In this document: piece after piece, positions 35,855 to 44,944 of the stretch
Layout of the letters: each line of letters begins with the position of its first letter
Numbering within the stretch: position 1 is the stretch's first letter
Source of the DNA: Streptomyces rubrogriseus
GTDB lineage: Bacteria > Actinomycetota > Actinomycetes > Streptomycetales > Streptomycetaceae
Length of the DNA stretch: 64,000 bases
Reading direction: 5' to 3'
NCBI RefSeq assembly: GCF_027947575.1
Contig: NZ_CP116256.1
Coordinates: 5,518,001-5,582,000, forward strand
Notes under the pieces: generated by a model
The model's database searches: none
Told to the model about the DNA's origin: nothing
Seen by the model: the letters and a program-made list of their open reading frames with translations, nothing else
Translations under genes and position numbers: made by a program

Positions 35855-37663
35855 ATGCCCTCTTCCCCCACGCCCTCCCCCACACCCTCCTCCGCGCCCG
35901 AGCCCTCCGGGGTACGGCGTCGCAGCCTCCTCGCGGCAGCCGCCGCGGCACCCGTACTGGCCTCACTCGCCGGCGCGGGAACCGCCGCCGCCGACTCCCC
36001 CGGCGGCCCTCGCGCCCTGCCCGGCGGTGGCGACCTCGGGCCGAACGTCATCGTCTTCGACCCGTCCACGGCGAACATCCAGGGCAGGCTGGACGAGATC
36101 TTCAAACAGCAGGAGTCCGCCCAGTTCGGCACGGGGCGCTATGCGCTGCTGTTCAAGCCCGGCACCTACAACGGCCTCAACGCCCAGCTCGGCTTCTACA
36201 CGTCCGTCGCGGGCCTCGGCCTCTCCCCCGACGACACCACCATCAACGGCGACGTCACGGTCGACGCCGGGTGGTTCGACGGCAACGCCACGCAGAACTT
36301 CTGGCGTTCGGCGGAGAACCTCGCGCTGGTCCCGGTCAGCGGCACCAACCGGTGGGCGGTCTCGCAGGCCGCGCCGTTCCGGCGCATGCATGTGCGCGGC
36401 GGCCTCAACCTCGCTCCCGACGGTTACGGCTGGGCCAGCGGCGGCTACATCGCCGACAGCCGGATCGACGGCACGGTCGGCCCGTACTCCCAGCAGCAGT
36501 GGTACACCCGGGACAGCTCGGTCGGCGGCTGGCTCAACGCCGTGTGGAACATGGTGTTCTCCGGCGTGGAGGGTGCGCCCGCGCAGAGCTTCCCCGAACC
36601 GCCGTACACGACGCTGGAGACGACGCCCGTCTCCCGGGAGAAGCCGTTCCTGTACCTCGACGGCGACGAGTACCGCGTGTTCCTGCCGGAGAAGCGCACC
36701 GACGCCCGCGGCGTCTCCTGGGGCAGCGGCACCCCGCGCGGCACCTCGCTCCCGTTGTCCCAGTTCTACGTCGCCAAGCCCGGCGACGCGGCGGGCACCC
36801 TCAACCAGGCGCTGGAGGAGGGACTGCACCTGCTGCTGACCCCGGGTGTCTACCACCTCGACCAGACCGTGGACGTGAAGCGCGCCGGCACGGTCGTGCT
36901 GGGCCTCGGCTACGCCACCCTCGTCCCCGACAACGGCGTCACCGCCCTGAAGGTGGCCGACGTGGACGGCGTACGTCTCGCCGGATTCCTCGTGGACGCC
37001 GGTCCCGTCAACTCCGCGACGCTGCTGGAGGTCGGGCCCGAGGGGGCGTCCGCGGACCACTCGGCCAACCCGACCACCGTGCAGGACGTGTTCGTCCGGA
37101 TCGGCGGCGCGGGCCCCGGCAAGGCGACCACGAGCCTGGTCGTCAACAGCCGGCACACCATCGTCGACCACACCTGGGTGTGGCGCGCCGACCACGGCGA
37201 CGGCGTCGGCTGGGAGACCAACCGCGCCGACTACGGCGTGGTGGTCAACGGCGACGACGTACTGATCACCGGCCTGTTCGTGGAGCACTTCAACAAGTAC
37301 GACGTGCAGTGGAACGGCGAGCGCGGCCGCACGGTCTTCTTCCAGAACGAGAAGGCGTACGACGCCCCGGACCAGGCCGCGATCCAGAACGGCTCGGTCA
37401 AGGGCTATGCCGCCTACAAGGTCGGCGACGACGTCACCGAGCACGAGGGCTGGGGTCTGGGCAGCTACTGCTACTACAACGTGAACCCGTCCATCGTGCA
37501 GCACCACGGCTTCGCCGCGCCGAACCGTTCCGGAGTGCGCTTCCACGGGCTGCTCGTGGTGTCGCTCGGCGGCAACGGGCAGTACGAGTGCGTCATCAAC
37601 GACACCGGTTCACCCACGTCGGGGACGGACACCGTGCCGTCGAAGGTGGTGCAGTACCCCTGA
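35855..37663 (+). CDS. secreted GH55 exo-beta-1,3-glucanase-like protein
   Basis: A 602-aa exported protein with a twin-arginine-like signal (VRRRSLLAAAAAAPVLASL). The rest shows two right-handed beta-helix-like domains: NVIVFDPSTANIQGRLDEIF, GRYALLFKPGTYNGLNAQLGFYT at the front, and GLHLLLTPGVYHLDQTV, GLGYATLVPDNGV and HTIVDHTWVWRADHGDGVGW in the second half (each cited in part). This is the pattern of bacterial GH55 laminarinases; Streptomyces members are often misnamed adenylyl cyclase. The TVFFQNEKAYDAP segment near residue 500 is a candidate active-site region. The ATG at 35855 has AAGGAG at a good distance. It is divergent from DUF1996 and under a LacI-type operator. It would release glucose from laminarin outside the cell. 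Confidence 0.85.
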   Translation: MPSSPTPSPTPSSAPEPSGVRRRSLLAAAAAAPVLASLAGAGTAAADSPGGPRALPGGGDLGPNVIVFDPSTANIQGRLDEIFKQQESAQFGTGRYALLFKPGTYNGLNAQLGFYTSVAGLGLSPDDTTINGDVTVDAGWFDGNATQNFWRSAENLALVPVSGTNRWAVSQAAPFRRMHVRGGLNLAPDGYGWASGGYIADSRIDGTVGPYSQQQWYTRDSSVGGWLNAVWNMVFSGVEGAPAQSFPEPPYTTLETTPVSREKPFLYLDGDEYRVFLPEKRTDARGVSWGSGTPRGTSLPLSQFYVAKPGDAAGTLNQALEEGLHLLLTPGVYHLDQTVDVKRAGTVVLGLGYATLVPDNGVTALKVADVDGVRLAGFLVDAGPVNSATLLEVGPEGASADHSANPTTVQDVFVRIGGAGPGKATTSLVVNSRHTIVDHTWVWRADHGDGVGWETNRADYGVVVNGDDVLITGLFVEHFNKYDVQWNGERGRTVFFQNEKAYDAPDQAAIQNGSVKGYAAYKVGDDVTEHEGWGLGSYCYYNVNPSIVQHHGFAAPNRSGVRFHGLLVVSLGGNGQYECVINDTGSPTSGTDTVPSKVVQYP

Positions 37664-37670
37664 GGCGAAC

Positions 37671-37721
37671 GTGACGTCGGCCTTCAGGACCCGGCTGTGG
37701 CCTGAAGGCCGAAGTCGTCAC
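37671..37721 (+). terminator. strong hairpin terminator after GH55
   Basis: The arms TCGGCCTTCAGG and CCTGAAGGCCGA pair perfectly, extended outward by GTGAC/GTCAC with a small mismatch, across a 12-nt loop (37689-37700). It starts 7 bp past the GH55 stop. There is no U-tract, as is usual in Streptomyces. Confidence 0.85.
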
Positions 37722-37936
37722 ACGGAACGGCAATCCAATTCGGTCTCCATCAACTCGTTACCAAGATCGCTACAACCCTTTCGAGGCGTGACACACATCA
37801 CGACACCTGCTCGCGGAATACCCGATTTCTGCCCGGTTTCTGCATTGGACGGGTCATCAATCCCCCGCTTCTATAGAGCACTTGAACCGCAGGGGGAGCG
37901 GCGAGATTTCCCCTCGTGTCCGAGAAGGGAGTCTCG

Positions 37937-40900
37937 ATGTCACCATCATCACGGATATTCAGCAGACGTCAGTCACTGGCCATTTTCGGCGGAATCGCGG
38001 CAGGTACCGCGGTGCCTCTGGGGGTGTTCGGGTCCGGCCCCGCGTACGCGGCGGACACGGCGGAGACCGACGGGGGTACGGGACTGCCCGACACCGACCG
38101 CGGCAAGGTCGTACAGGCGTACCGGACCGGTGGCCGCGCGGTGCGCACGGCCGCGGCGGCGGCGCTGGTGGGCAACGCGGACAGCGTGGCCACGTTCCTC
38201 GGCGAGCGGCTGCCGGCGGCCACTGCCGAGGACAATCGCTTCGCCCTCACCGAGGCCCTGGTCAGCGCGGGCAAGGCGACGCGTACCGGGATCGGGCAGG
38301 CGCTGTCCGGCGGGGACGCGGCGGTCGCCGCCTATCTTCAGGGCGGCTTCGAGTCGGCGGTGCACGAGGACCTCCAGGTGGCCGTGACCACCGTCAACGC
38401 GCACGGCGGCAAGGCCGTGAAGCGCGAGTCCTCCGAGGCGCTCGCGACCGGTACGGACTTCGCCCTGCGGGACTTCCTCAGCAGCGGGCAGTACCGCGCG
38501 CACGACGAGGACCAGCGCGTCGAGGTGACCTCCATCCTCGTGACCGCCTCGCCGCAGGTGCGGGAGTACGCGGAGCGGGCGCTCGACGACGGATCGCCAC
38601 GCGCGATCCAGTGGTTCCTGACGACCGGGCAGTACATCGCCCGGGCGCGGGACGAGGAGTCGGCGGAGATCCAGCAGCTCGTCAAGATCGTGGAGTCGGA
38701 GGGCCGGCGCGCCGAGCTCAAGACCGACGAAGCGGTCGAGCTGTCCGAGCAGGCGGTGCAGGCCGCCGCGAAGGCCAAGGCCGCCGCGCTGGAGGCGAAG
38801 GCCGAGGCGCAGGCCGCCGAGCAGGACGTGCAGCGCTCCGCCAGAGCCGCGAACAAGGCGGCGCGGGCCGCCCAGGGTGCCGCGGCCGCCGCATCGACCG
38901 CGGTGTCCGCCTCGCGCACCGCGCAGGCCGCGGCCCGGCGTTCGGTGACCGCCGCGAACGCCGCCGCGGCAGCCGCCGCGGCCGCTGGTCGCGCCGCCTC
39001 GCGTGCCTACCGCGCCGCGATCAGCGCGTCCAAGAACGCGAACATGGCGGAGGCCGCCAACCAGGCGGCGAAGGCCGCGCGGGTCATGGTCGACTGGGTG
39101 CGCACCGTGGCCGCGAAGGCCAAGCTCGCGGCCCTCGCCTCCGACGCGGCCGAGGCCGCGGGCAACGCCGCCGCAGGTGCCGCGGTCAACTCGGCCGCCG
39201 CCGCGCGCGCCTCCGCGGACGCCGCCGCGGCCTCCGGTGCCGCGCAGTCCCAGGCCGCCGAGGCCCAGCGCCAGGCCGCCATCGCGGAGGCCGCCGCGGG
39301 CCGGGCCACGGCCGCCGCGAGCCGGGCCTCCACCCTGTCCCGCAGGTCGGCCGCCGCCGCCCGGTCCGCGTCCGCCGCCGCCGACAGCGCGGCCGACCAC
39401 GCGGAGAAGGCGGCCGACGCCGCCGAGGAGGCGGCCCGGAACGCCGGCAAGGCCGTGGACTACGCCAACCGCTCCACCGCCGCCGCCAACGCCGCCGTGG
39501 AAGCCGCGAACAAGGCGTACGACGCGGTCACCGAGGCCCGGGAGGTCGAGAAGGAGGCCCGCGAGGCCGAGATCGCCCGGTTGAACGAGGAGACCGAGGA
39601 AGCGATCGAGGTCGCCAAGGAGCAGCGGCGCGAGGAGACCGACCGGCTGGAGCGCGCCAACCGGGAGCGCACGCAGGAGGCGCGGCTGTCCGAGGAACTC
39701 GTCGCGCTGATCACCGCGATGGAAGCGGCGTTCGCCGACGGCCGCACCGGGGAGGCCGTGGACAAGGGCCGGCAGGCCGCCGTCCTGCTCCTCGACCGGT
39801 CCGGCACGTGGACCCGCGAGGCCGCCGAGTTCGCGCTGGCCGGCTCCGACGAGGACGTGCTGCGCTGGATCGAGGCCGACCGGGTCATCGCGCTGCAGCA
39901 GGACAACGCGGAGAACACCGCGGCCACCGCCGCGATCTCCACGCAGAACGTGGCCGAGGCCGCCGCGGCGGCGCTGCGGACCGAGGACCCCGCCGCCATC
40001 AGGACCTTCCTGGAGAAGGGCGCGGTCGAGGCGGCCAGGGACGACAACGAGGTCGAGGTCACCACGCTCCTCGCGGACGACTCCACCGGTACCGCCGTAC
40101 GGCGTGCCGCCGAGGCCGCCCTGACGGACGGTTCCGCCGAGGCGCTGCACACGTTCCTGCACGTGAAGCGCGCCGCGGCCGTCCACGAGGACGACAGGGT
40201 GGCGGCCACCACGCTGCTGGTCTCCGGCGGTCCGTACGTACAGGCCGCGGCGAAGGTCGCCCTCGAGGGCGACACGCACATGCTGCGCCAGTTCATCGGC
40301 ACGACGCAGCACGAGTTCGCGCGCATCGACCACGATCACGCCACGCACATCAGCGCGATCCGTGCGGCCATCGCGCGGGCGGCCAAGATCGCTCAGGACG
40401 CGCTCGAGGACGCGGCGCGTGCCTCCGAGGCCGCGGCCGTCGCCCGGCAGGCCGCCGAGGAGGCCACCGTGTGGGCCGGCAAGGCCGAGGGCTGGGCGGC
40501 CGACGCCAAGGCCTCCGCCGAGGAGGCCCGCCGGAACGCGGGGACGCGGAGAACTCCGCTGCCGCCGCCGCCCGGTCCGCGCAGACCGCGGCGAACGCGG
40601 CCGCGGCCGCCCGCAGGGCGAGCAGTGTGGCGCGGGACGCGGCGAACCGGGCGGTGCGCTCCGCCGAGACCGCCGCGTCCTACGCCCTGGACGCCCAGCG
40701 CTCCGCGACCGTCGCACGCCAGGCGAAGCTCGCGGCGGGCAGGTCCTTCGCCGAGGCGGCGGCCGCCGCCACCGAGGCCCGGATCCTGGTCATCCAGGCC
40801 GCGATCCGGCAGGCCATCCAGGACGCGCTCGACAACTCGAAGGTGCCGATCGACGGCGAGACCGGGCTGCCCGACGGCGCCGAGAGCTGCCTGACGCCGT

Positions 40901-41454
40901 TCGGCGACCCGATCGAGCACCGCAACAACACCAATCCCTGGGAGCTCGGCTGGAGCTGGCTCACCGGCTCGGGTCCCACCTCGCAGTGCTTCGGCCCGGA
41001 CGACGAGTTCACCCGCCTCTACCGTGAGCACTCGCACACGCAGGGGGTCCTCGCCTACTTCCTCAACAAGTGGCAGCGCACCGGGAAGTACGAGCTGGGC
41101 CACACCTACATGAACGACTACATGCTCAGCGGCTTCGACGGCGCCGGCAAGTACATGACGGACTACGGGACGCTCACCACGGGCGGACTCACCGGCAACC
41201 TCGCGTACACCTTCCTGGGCTCGCACCAGGTCCGCATGACTCCCATCCGGGAGAACGCGGACGGATCGGTCACCTGGCGCTACACCGCGTACAACGAGTC
41301 GGACATCGAGTCGGCGACGCACCCTCCGGTCATCGGGTACACGGACTGGTGGAGCGACACCGTGGGCGCGTTCGTCGACAAGGTCGTCGGCGACGAGGGG
41401 CCGCTGTCGCCGAAGACCCAGGTGATCGAGTTCAACGTTACGCTGGGTCCGTGA
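37937..41454 (+). pseudogene. ALF-repeat secreted protein, frameshifted near the C-terminal domain
   Basis: Reads as one protein of about 1,172 residues if a single missing G near 40540-40543 is restored (GGGG where GGGGG keeps the frame). A twin-arginine-like signal (SRRQSLAIFGGIAAG) is followed by several ALF repeats at about 60-240 and again at about 620-800 (phrases like RTAAAAALVGNADSVATFL and RTFLEKGAVEAARDDNEVEV). Between them lies a very long Ala-rich helix or coiled coil (about 270-560). After the frameshift, further Ala-rich sequence leads to a globular C-terminal domain (about 990-1172) with CLTPFGDPIEHRNN, HTYMNDYMLSGFDGAG and YTDWWSDTVGAFVDK. I do not recognise that domain. The ATG at 37937 has AAGGGA upstream. 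As read, the product stops at 40894 with a wrong tail. The gene is translationally coupled to the next. Confidence 0.85.
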
Positions 41455-41840
41455 CGCGCAAGAGGGCAGGTGGACGGTGGCTCTTCGCCGTGCTCGCCGC
41501 GTCCGCGGTGCTCGTGTCGGGATGCTCGGGGTCGGTCGACCCGAAGAAGCTGCCCGGTGTGTACCGCAACGACGAGGGCGGGCAGATCGAGCTCTCGGCG
41601 GACGGCACGTTCTCGGCCGAGCGTGTGACCACGAACGAGAGCGCGGGCCCGGTTGATTTCAGCGGCAGCTGGGATTACCAGGATCCGGACACCTCGAGCG
41701 ATTTCGTCTACTTGGGGGTCGAGGACGGCGGTCTCGGAAAGACCGGCGGGATCCAGCTCTATGTAGACGATCAGGACACGCTGTACTTCCAGTCCGATCC
41801 GGACGGACCGGTCACGCAAAAGCTCAACAAGACGAGCTGA
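41451..41840 (+). CDS. lipoprotein coupled to the ALF-repeat protein
   Basis: A 129-aa protein with a signal peptide ending in the lipobox VLVSGC (about residue 24). The mature part is a small beta-rich domain: LPGVYRNDEGGQIELSADGTF, then GSWDYQDPDTSS and DTLYFQSDP. This resembles the lipocalin-like or META-like small lipoproteins common in Streptomyces. Its GTG start overlaps the stop of the ALF gene by 4 bp (GTGA), so the two are made together. A role as partner or immunity-like protein for the ALF protein's C-terminal domain is possible but not shown. It is followed by a hairpin terminator. Confidence 0.75.
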   Translation: MTRKRAGGRWLFAVLAASAVLVSGCSGSVDPKKLPGVYRNDEGGQIELSADGTFSAERVTTNESAGPVDFSGSWDYQDPDTSSDFVYLGVEDGGLGKTGGIQLYVDDQDTLYFQSDPDGPVTQKLNKTS

Positions 41841-41857
41841 GTGGCCTCACATTCCCA

Positions 41858-41900
41858 GCGGTTGCCCGATTCCTGTTCCTTTCAGGAATGGGGCAACCGC
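41858..41900 (+). terminator. hairpin terminator after the lipoprotein
   Basis: GCGGTTGCCC (41858-41867) pairs with GGGCAACCGC (41891-41900). After a 2-nt internal loop, TTCCTG (41870-41875) pairs with CAGGAA (41883-41888), closing a 7-nt loop. A second, smaller hairpin with GCGCCC/GGGCGC arms follows at 41908-41926, before the next gene. Confidence 0.8.
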
Positions 41901-41961
41901 GTCAAGTGCGCCCTTCGACAGGGCGCTTCAACCCATGATCCGTCGACTTTCTAGGACTGTG

Positions 41962-42468
41962 ATGAAGAAACGCAGCTCATTCGTGCGCGTTCTGGGCGCC
42001 GCGGCGACCGCCGGCGCCCTGGCCTGGGCCGTGCTCGCCCAGGGCAACGCCGGCGCCGCCGCCACGACCGCCACCGAGGCCGTCGCCGAGGCCGCGCCCG
42101 GCTACGCCGTCGAGGACTACAACTACCCGAACGCCGACAAGATCCTGGCCGAGCAGAACATCGTCCTCAAGCGCGGCGACGGGCACATCGTGCTCGCCGA
42201 CTGCGCCGGCGGGGACAACCTCCTGCAGTTCCTCGCGCGCGACCACGAGGACGTCTGCTTCGAGGTCACCGCCGACGAGGGCTACCTGACCCTCGAACTG
42301 CCCGCGGTGCACGGGGTGAAGACGGACGACTCGGCCAACACCCACCTGGAGATGACCGCCGAGGACGACCAGGTCGAGTACGACATCCCCGCGGACACGT
42401 GGAAGGGCGTCGGCGAGTCCGTCGACGGCCGCGAGCACGTCCTGGTCGAGATCCGCGTCACCAACTAG
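41962..42468 (+). CDS. small secreted protein of unknown function
   Basis: A 168-aa exported protein. The signal peptide covers about residues 1-34 (VRVLGAAATAGALAWAVLA, then AGAAA). The mature part is acidic, with two cysteines (LADCAGG and VCFEVTA) that may form one disulphide, and beta-strand-like stretches (GYLTLELPAV, HVLVEIRVTN). I do not recognise the family. I start it at ATG 41962 (AGGA 5 nt before); an ATG 27 bp upstream is possible. It is followed after 34 bp by the trypsin-fold/FG-GAP gene, and the two may be co-transcribed. Confidence 0.7.
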   Translation: MKKRSSFVRVLGAAATAGALAWAVLAQGNAGAAATTATEAVAEAAPGYAVEDYNYPNADKILAEQNIVLKRGDGHIVLADCAGGDNLLQFLARDHEDVCFEVTADEGYLTLELPAVHGVKTDDSANTHLEMTAEDDQVEYDIPADTWKGVGESVDGREHVLVEIRVTN

Positions 42469-42502
42469 CCGACCTCCCCCTGTGATTGAGGAATCCACTC
42501 GT

Positions 42503-44710
42503 ATGCCTTCCATCAGACGTTCCCGGGCGGCCGTGCTCGGCGCGGTCCTGACCGCCGGGTCGCTGGCGCTGAGCACGGCGGCCGCCGTCGCCGTCACCGG
42601 CGGCACGCCGGTCGCCGACTCGGACACCACCCACGCCTACACCGCGCAGATCACCGTCGGCGCCCACGACCGCGGCTGCTCCGCGGTGCTCGTCGACGCC
42701 GAATGGCTGCTCACCGCGGCCAGTTGCTTCGCCGAGGACCCGGCCGCCTCGCTCGCCGTACCGGCCGGTGTCCCCGCCAGGACGACCACCGCCGTCATCG
42801 GCCGCTCCGACCTCTCCGGCACGCAGGGCGCCGAGCGCCGCGTCGTGGAGATCGTGCCGCGCACGGACCGCGATGTGGTCCTGGCCCGCCTCAACCGGCC
42901 CGTCACCAACGTGACCCCGGCCCAGCTCGCCACCACCGCGCCCGCCGCCGGCGCGGAGCTGACGTTCGCCGGTTACGGCCGTACGGACACCGTCTGGGCG
43001 CCGCTCGAACTGCACACCGGCACCTACACCGTCGACTCCACGGCGGCCACCTCCGCGGGCGTCACCGGCAAGGACGGCGCGGCCGCCTGCATGGGCGACA
43101 CCGGCGGCCCGGTCGTCTCCGGCGGCAAGCTCGTCGGCCTCAACAGCCAGTCCTTCCAGGGCGGCTGCCTCGGCGTCGACGAGACCCAGACCTCCACCGC
43201 GGGCGTCATCGCGCGCGTCGACGACCTCGCCTCCTGGATCGACGAGAAGGCCGGCGCCACCCGCATCGTCGACTTCAACGGCGACGCCGTCGAGGACATC
43301 GCCGTCGGCGACCCGATGGCGACGGTCGGCGGCGACACCACCGCGGGTCTCGTCCGTGTCGTCCACGGCGGCGGCAAGGGCGTCGCGGAGATCACCCAGG
43401 ACCTCGACTGGGTGACCGGCGGCGCCGAGGCCGGGGACCACTTCGGCAACCACCTCGCGACCGTCGACTACAACGAGGACGGCTACACCGACCTCGTCGT
43501 CACCGCGTCCGAGGAGAACGTCGGCAGCGCGGTCGACGCCGGCTTCTTCGACATCCTGTTCGGCGGCAAGGACGGCCTCGGCAGCGGCCCGGCCTCCCGC
43601 CACTTCGAGCAGGGCTCGGGCAACGGCTCCATCGGCAGCGCCGCGCCCGAGACCGGCGACCGGATGGGCGCCTCCCTCGCGGCGGGCACCACCGCCGCGG
43701 GCGAGCCGTGGATCCTGGTCGGCGCGCCGGGCGAGGCGCTCGGCTCGCTCACCAAGGCGGGCGGCGCCTTCTACGTGCACGGCGACACCAGCATCAGCAT
43801 CAACCAGGACTCCTCGAACGTCCCCGGTGCGGCCGAGGCGAACGACGCCTTCGGCACGTCCGTCACGGGCGACTCCAACTTCATCGCCATCGGCGCTCCC
43901 GGTGACGCCATCGGCGGTGACGCGAACGCCGGCAACCTGGCCGTGTTCAGCCACAAGCTGGACGCCGACGGACGGCCCACCGTGGTCGCCGGCATGGACC
44001 AGGACAACGAGAAGATCAGCGGCAGCGCCGAGGCCGGTGACAAGTTCGGTCAGGCTCTCGCACTGGTCGCCTACCGCCCGTCCGGTGCGGCCACGGCCAC
44101 CGACTCGATCCTCGCGATCGGCTCGCCCGGCGAGGCCCTGGCCGCCGAGACCGGCGCCGCGCAGCAGGCGGGCGCGGGCAACGTCATGCTCGTGCACCTC
44201 GCGGCCGACGGCACCTGGGACTACCTGCGCGCGCTCAACCAGGGCTCCAGCACCGACGACCGCTCCGGCACGATCGAGGCCGGCGACTCCGTGGGCGCCT
44301 CCCTCAGCGCGGTCAACACCGCCCCGCGGGCGGTCGGTTCGGCCGACACCCTGAAGATCGCCGTGGGCGTCCCCGGTGAGGACCTCGCGGGTGCCGCCGA
44401 CGCCGGCGCCATCCACACCTTCTCGCTGATGGGCTCGGCGGGCGCCAACGACCTGTGGATCGAGGCCGGCGACGGGGACGGCGTCCCCGGCACCCCGGGC
44501 GCGGACGAGAAGCTGGGCACCAGCATCCACCTCACCCCGCGCAACCTCTACGCCGGTATGCCCTACGGGCCCGCCGCCACCGGAGCCCTGCACGTCCTGC
44601 CCTTCCCGAACGTCGTGCCGGGCGGTACGAGCCGCCCCGCGACCACGTACCAGCCGGGCCAGGGCGGACTCCCGGCCAACGGCAACTACTTCGGGTACGC
44701 GGCGCGGTAA
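42503..44710 (+). CDS. trypsin-fold pseudoprotease with FG-GAP-like repeats
   Basis: A 735-aa exported protein. A signal peptide (about 1-31) leads to a chymotrypsin-like domain (about 32-245) and then several FG-GAP/VCBS-type propeller repeats to the C-terminus (RIVDFNGDAVEDIAVGDP, YNEDGYTDLVV, FIAIGAPGDAIG, LAIGSPGEAL). The catalytic motifs are altered: TAAHC is TAASC (Ser74 where His should be) and GDSGGP is GDTGGP (Thr200 where Ser should be). The Asp position (DRDVVL, D124) and the cysteines remain. The domain is therefore probably inactive as a serine protease and may be a binding module. The ATG at 42503 has GAGGAA upstream. Two hairpins follow the stop. Confidence 0.85.
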   Translation: MPSIRRSRAAVLGAVLTAGSLALSTAAAVAVTGGTPVADSDTTHAYTAQITVGAHDRGCSAVLVDAEWLLTAASCFAEDPAASLAVPAGVPARTTTAVIGRSDLSGTQGAERRVVEIVPRTDRDVVLARLNRPVTNVTPAQLATTAPAAGAELTFAGYGRTDTVWAPLELHTGTYTVDSTAATSAGVTGKDGAAACMGDTGGPVVSGGKLVGLNSQSFQGGCLGVDETQTSTAGVIARVDDLASWIDEKAGATRIVDFNGDAVEDIAVGDPMATVGGDTTAGLVRVVHGGGKGVAEITQDLDWVTGGAEAGDHFGNHLATVDYNEDGYTDLVVTASEENVGSAVDAGFFDILFGGKDGLGSGPASRHFEQGSGNGSIGSAAPETGDRMGASLAAGTTAAGEPWILVGAPGEALGSLTKAGGAFYVHGDTSISINQDSSNVPGAAEANDAFGTSVTGDSNFIAIGAPGDAIGGDANAGNLAVFSHKLDADGRPTVVAGMDQDNEKISGSAEAGDKFGQALALVAYRPSGAATATDSILAIGSPGEALAAETGAAQQAGAGNVMLVHLAADGTWDYLRALNQGSSTDDRSGTIEAGDSVGASLSAVNTAPRAVGSADTLKIAVGVPGEDLAGAADAGAIHTFSLMGSAGANDLWIEAGDGDGVPGTPGADEKLGTSIHLTPRNLYAGMPYGPAATGALHVLPFPNVVPGGTSRPATTYQPGQGGLPANGNYFGYAAR

Positions 44711-44784
44711 CGGCTGCCGCCGTACGACCTGAGCCTCCGGGAACCACCCGGTGATGCCTCCGGTCGATTCGGCGGCGGGTTCCT

Positions 44785-44820
44785 CTCGGCCCCGCCGGGT
44801 TTCGGCCCGGCGGGGCCGAG
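44785..44820 (+). terminator. 15-bp-stem terminator after the pseudoprotease
   Basis: CTCGGCCCCGCCGGG (44785-44799) pairs perfectly with CCCGGCGGGGCCGAG (44806-44820) around a 6-nt loop. It lies between two convergent genes and would end the rightward transcript. Confidence 0.85.
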
Positions 44821-44866
44821 TGCTGCGCGGTGGCGGGTACGGGTGCTGCGCCGTGGCGGGTACGGG
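44821..44866. repeat. two tandem 23-bp repeats between convergent terminators
   Basis: A 23-bp unit beginning TGCTGCG occurs at 44821-44843 and 44844-44866 with one mismatch (CGG versus CCG). It fills the space between the two opposing hairpins. Confidence 0.85.
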
Positions 44867-44872
44867 TGCGGA

Positions 44873-44905
44873 CCCGGGGTCCCGACGGGCAGTCGGGACC
44901 CCGGG
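44873..44905 (-). terminator. 14-bp-stem terminator after the EF-G-type gene
   Basis: CCCGGGGTCCCGAC (44873-44886) and GTCGGGACCCCGGG (44892-44905) are perfect complements around a 5-nt loop. It lies about 40 bp past the stop (44945) of the minus-strand EF-G-type gene. Confidence 0.85.
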
Positions 44906-44944
44906 CCGCCGACGGCATCCCGGGTGGGGGGCCGCCCGGCACGC

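Noticed and set aside
37973..40717. Minus-strand frame of 914 codons opposite the ALF gene
   Set aside because: Gly/Arg-rich shadow of the Ala-rich coding strand; the plus strand has a signal peptide and ALF repeats.
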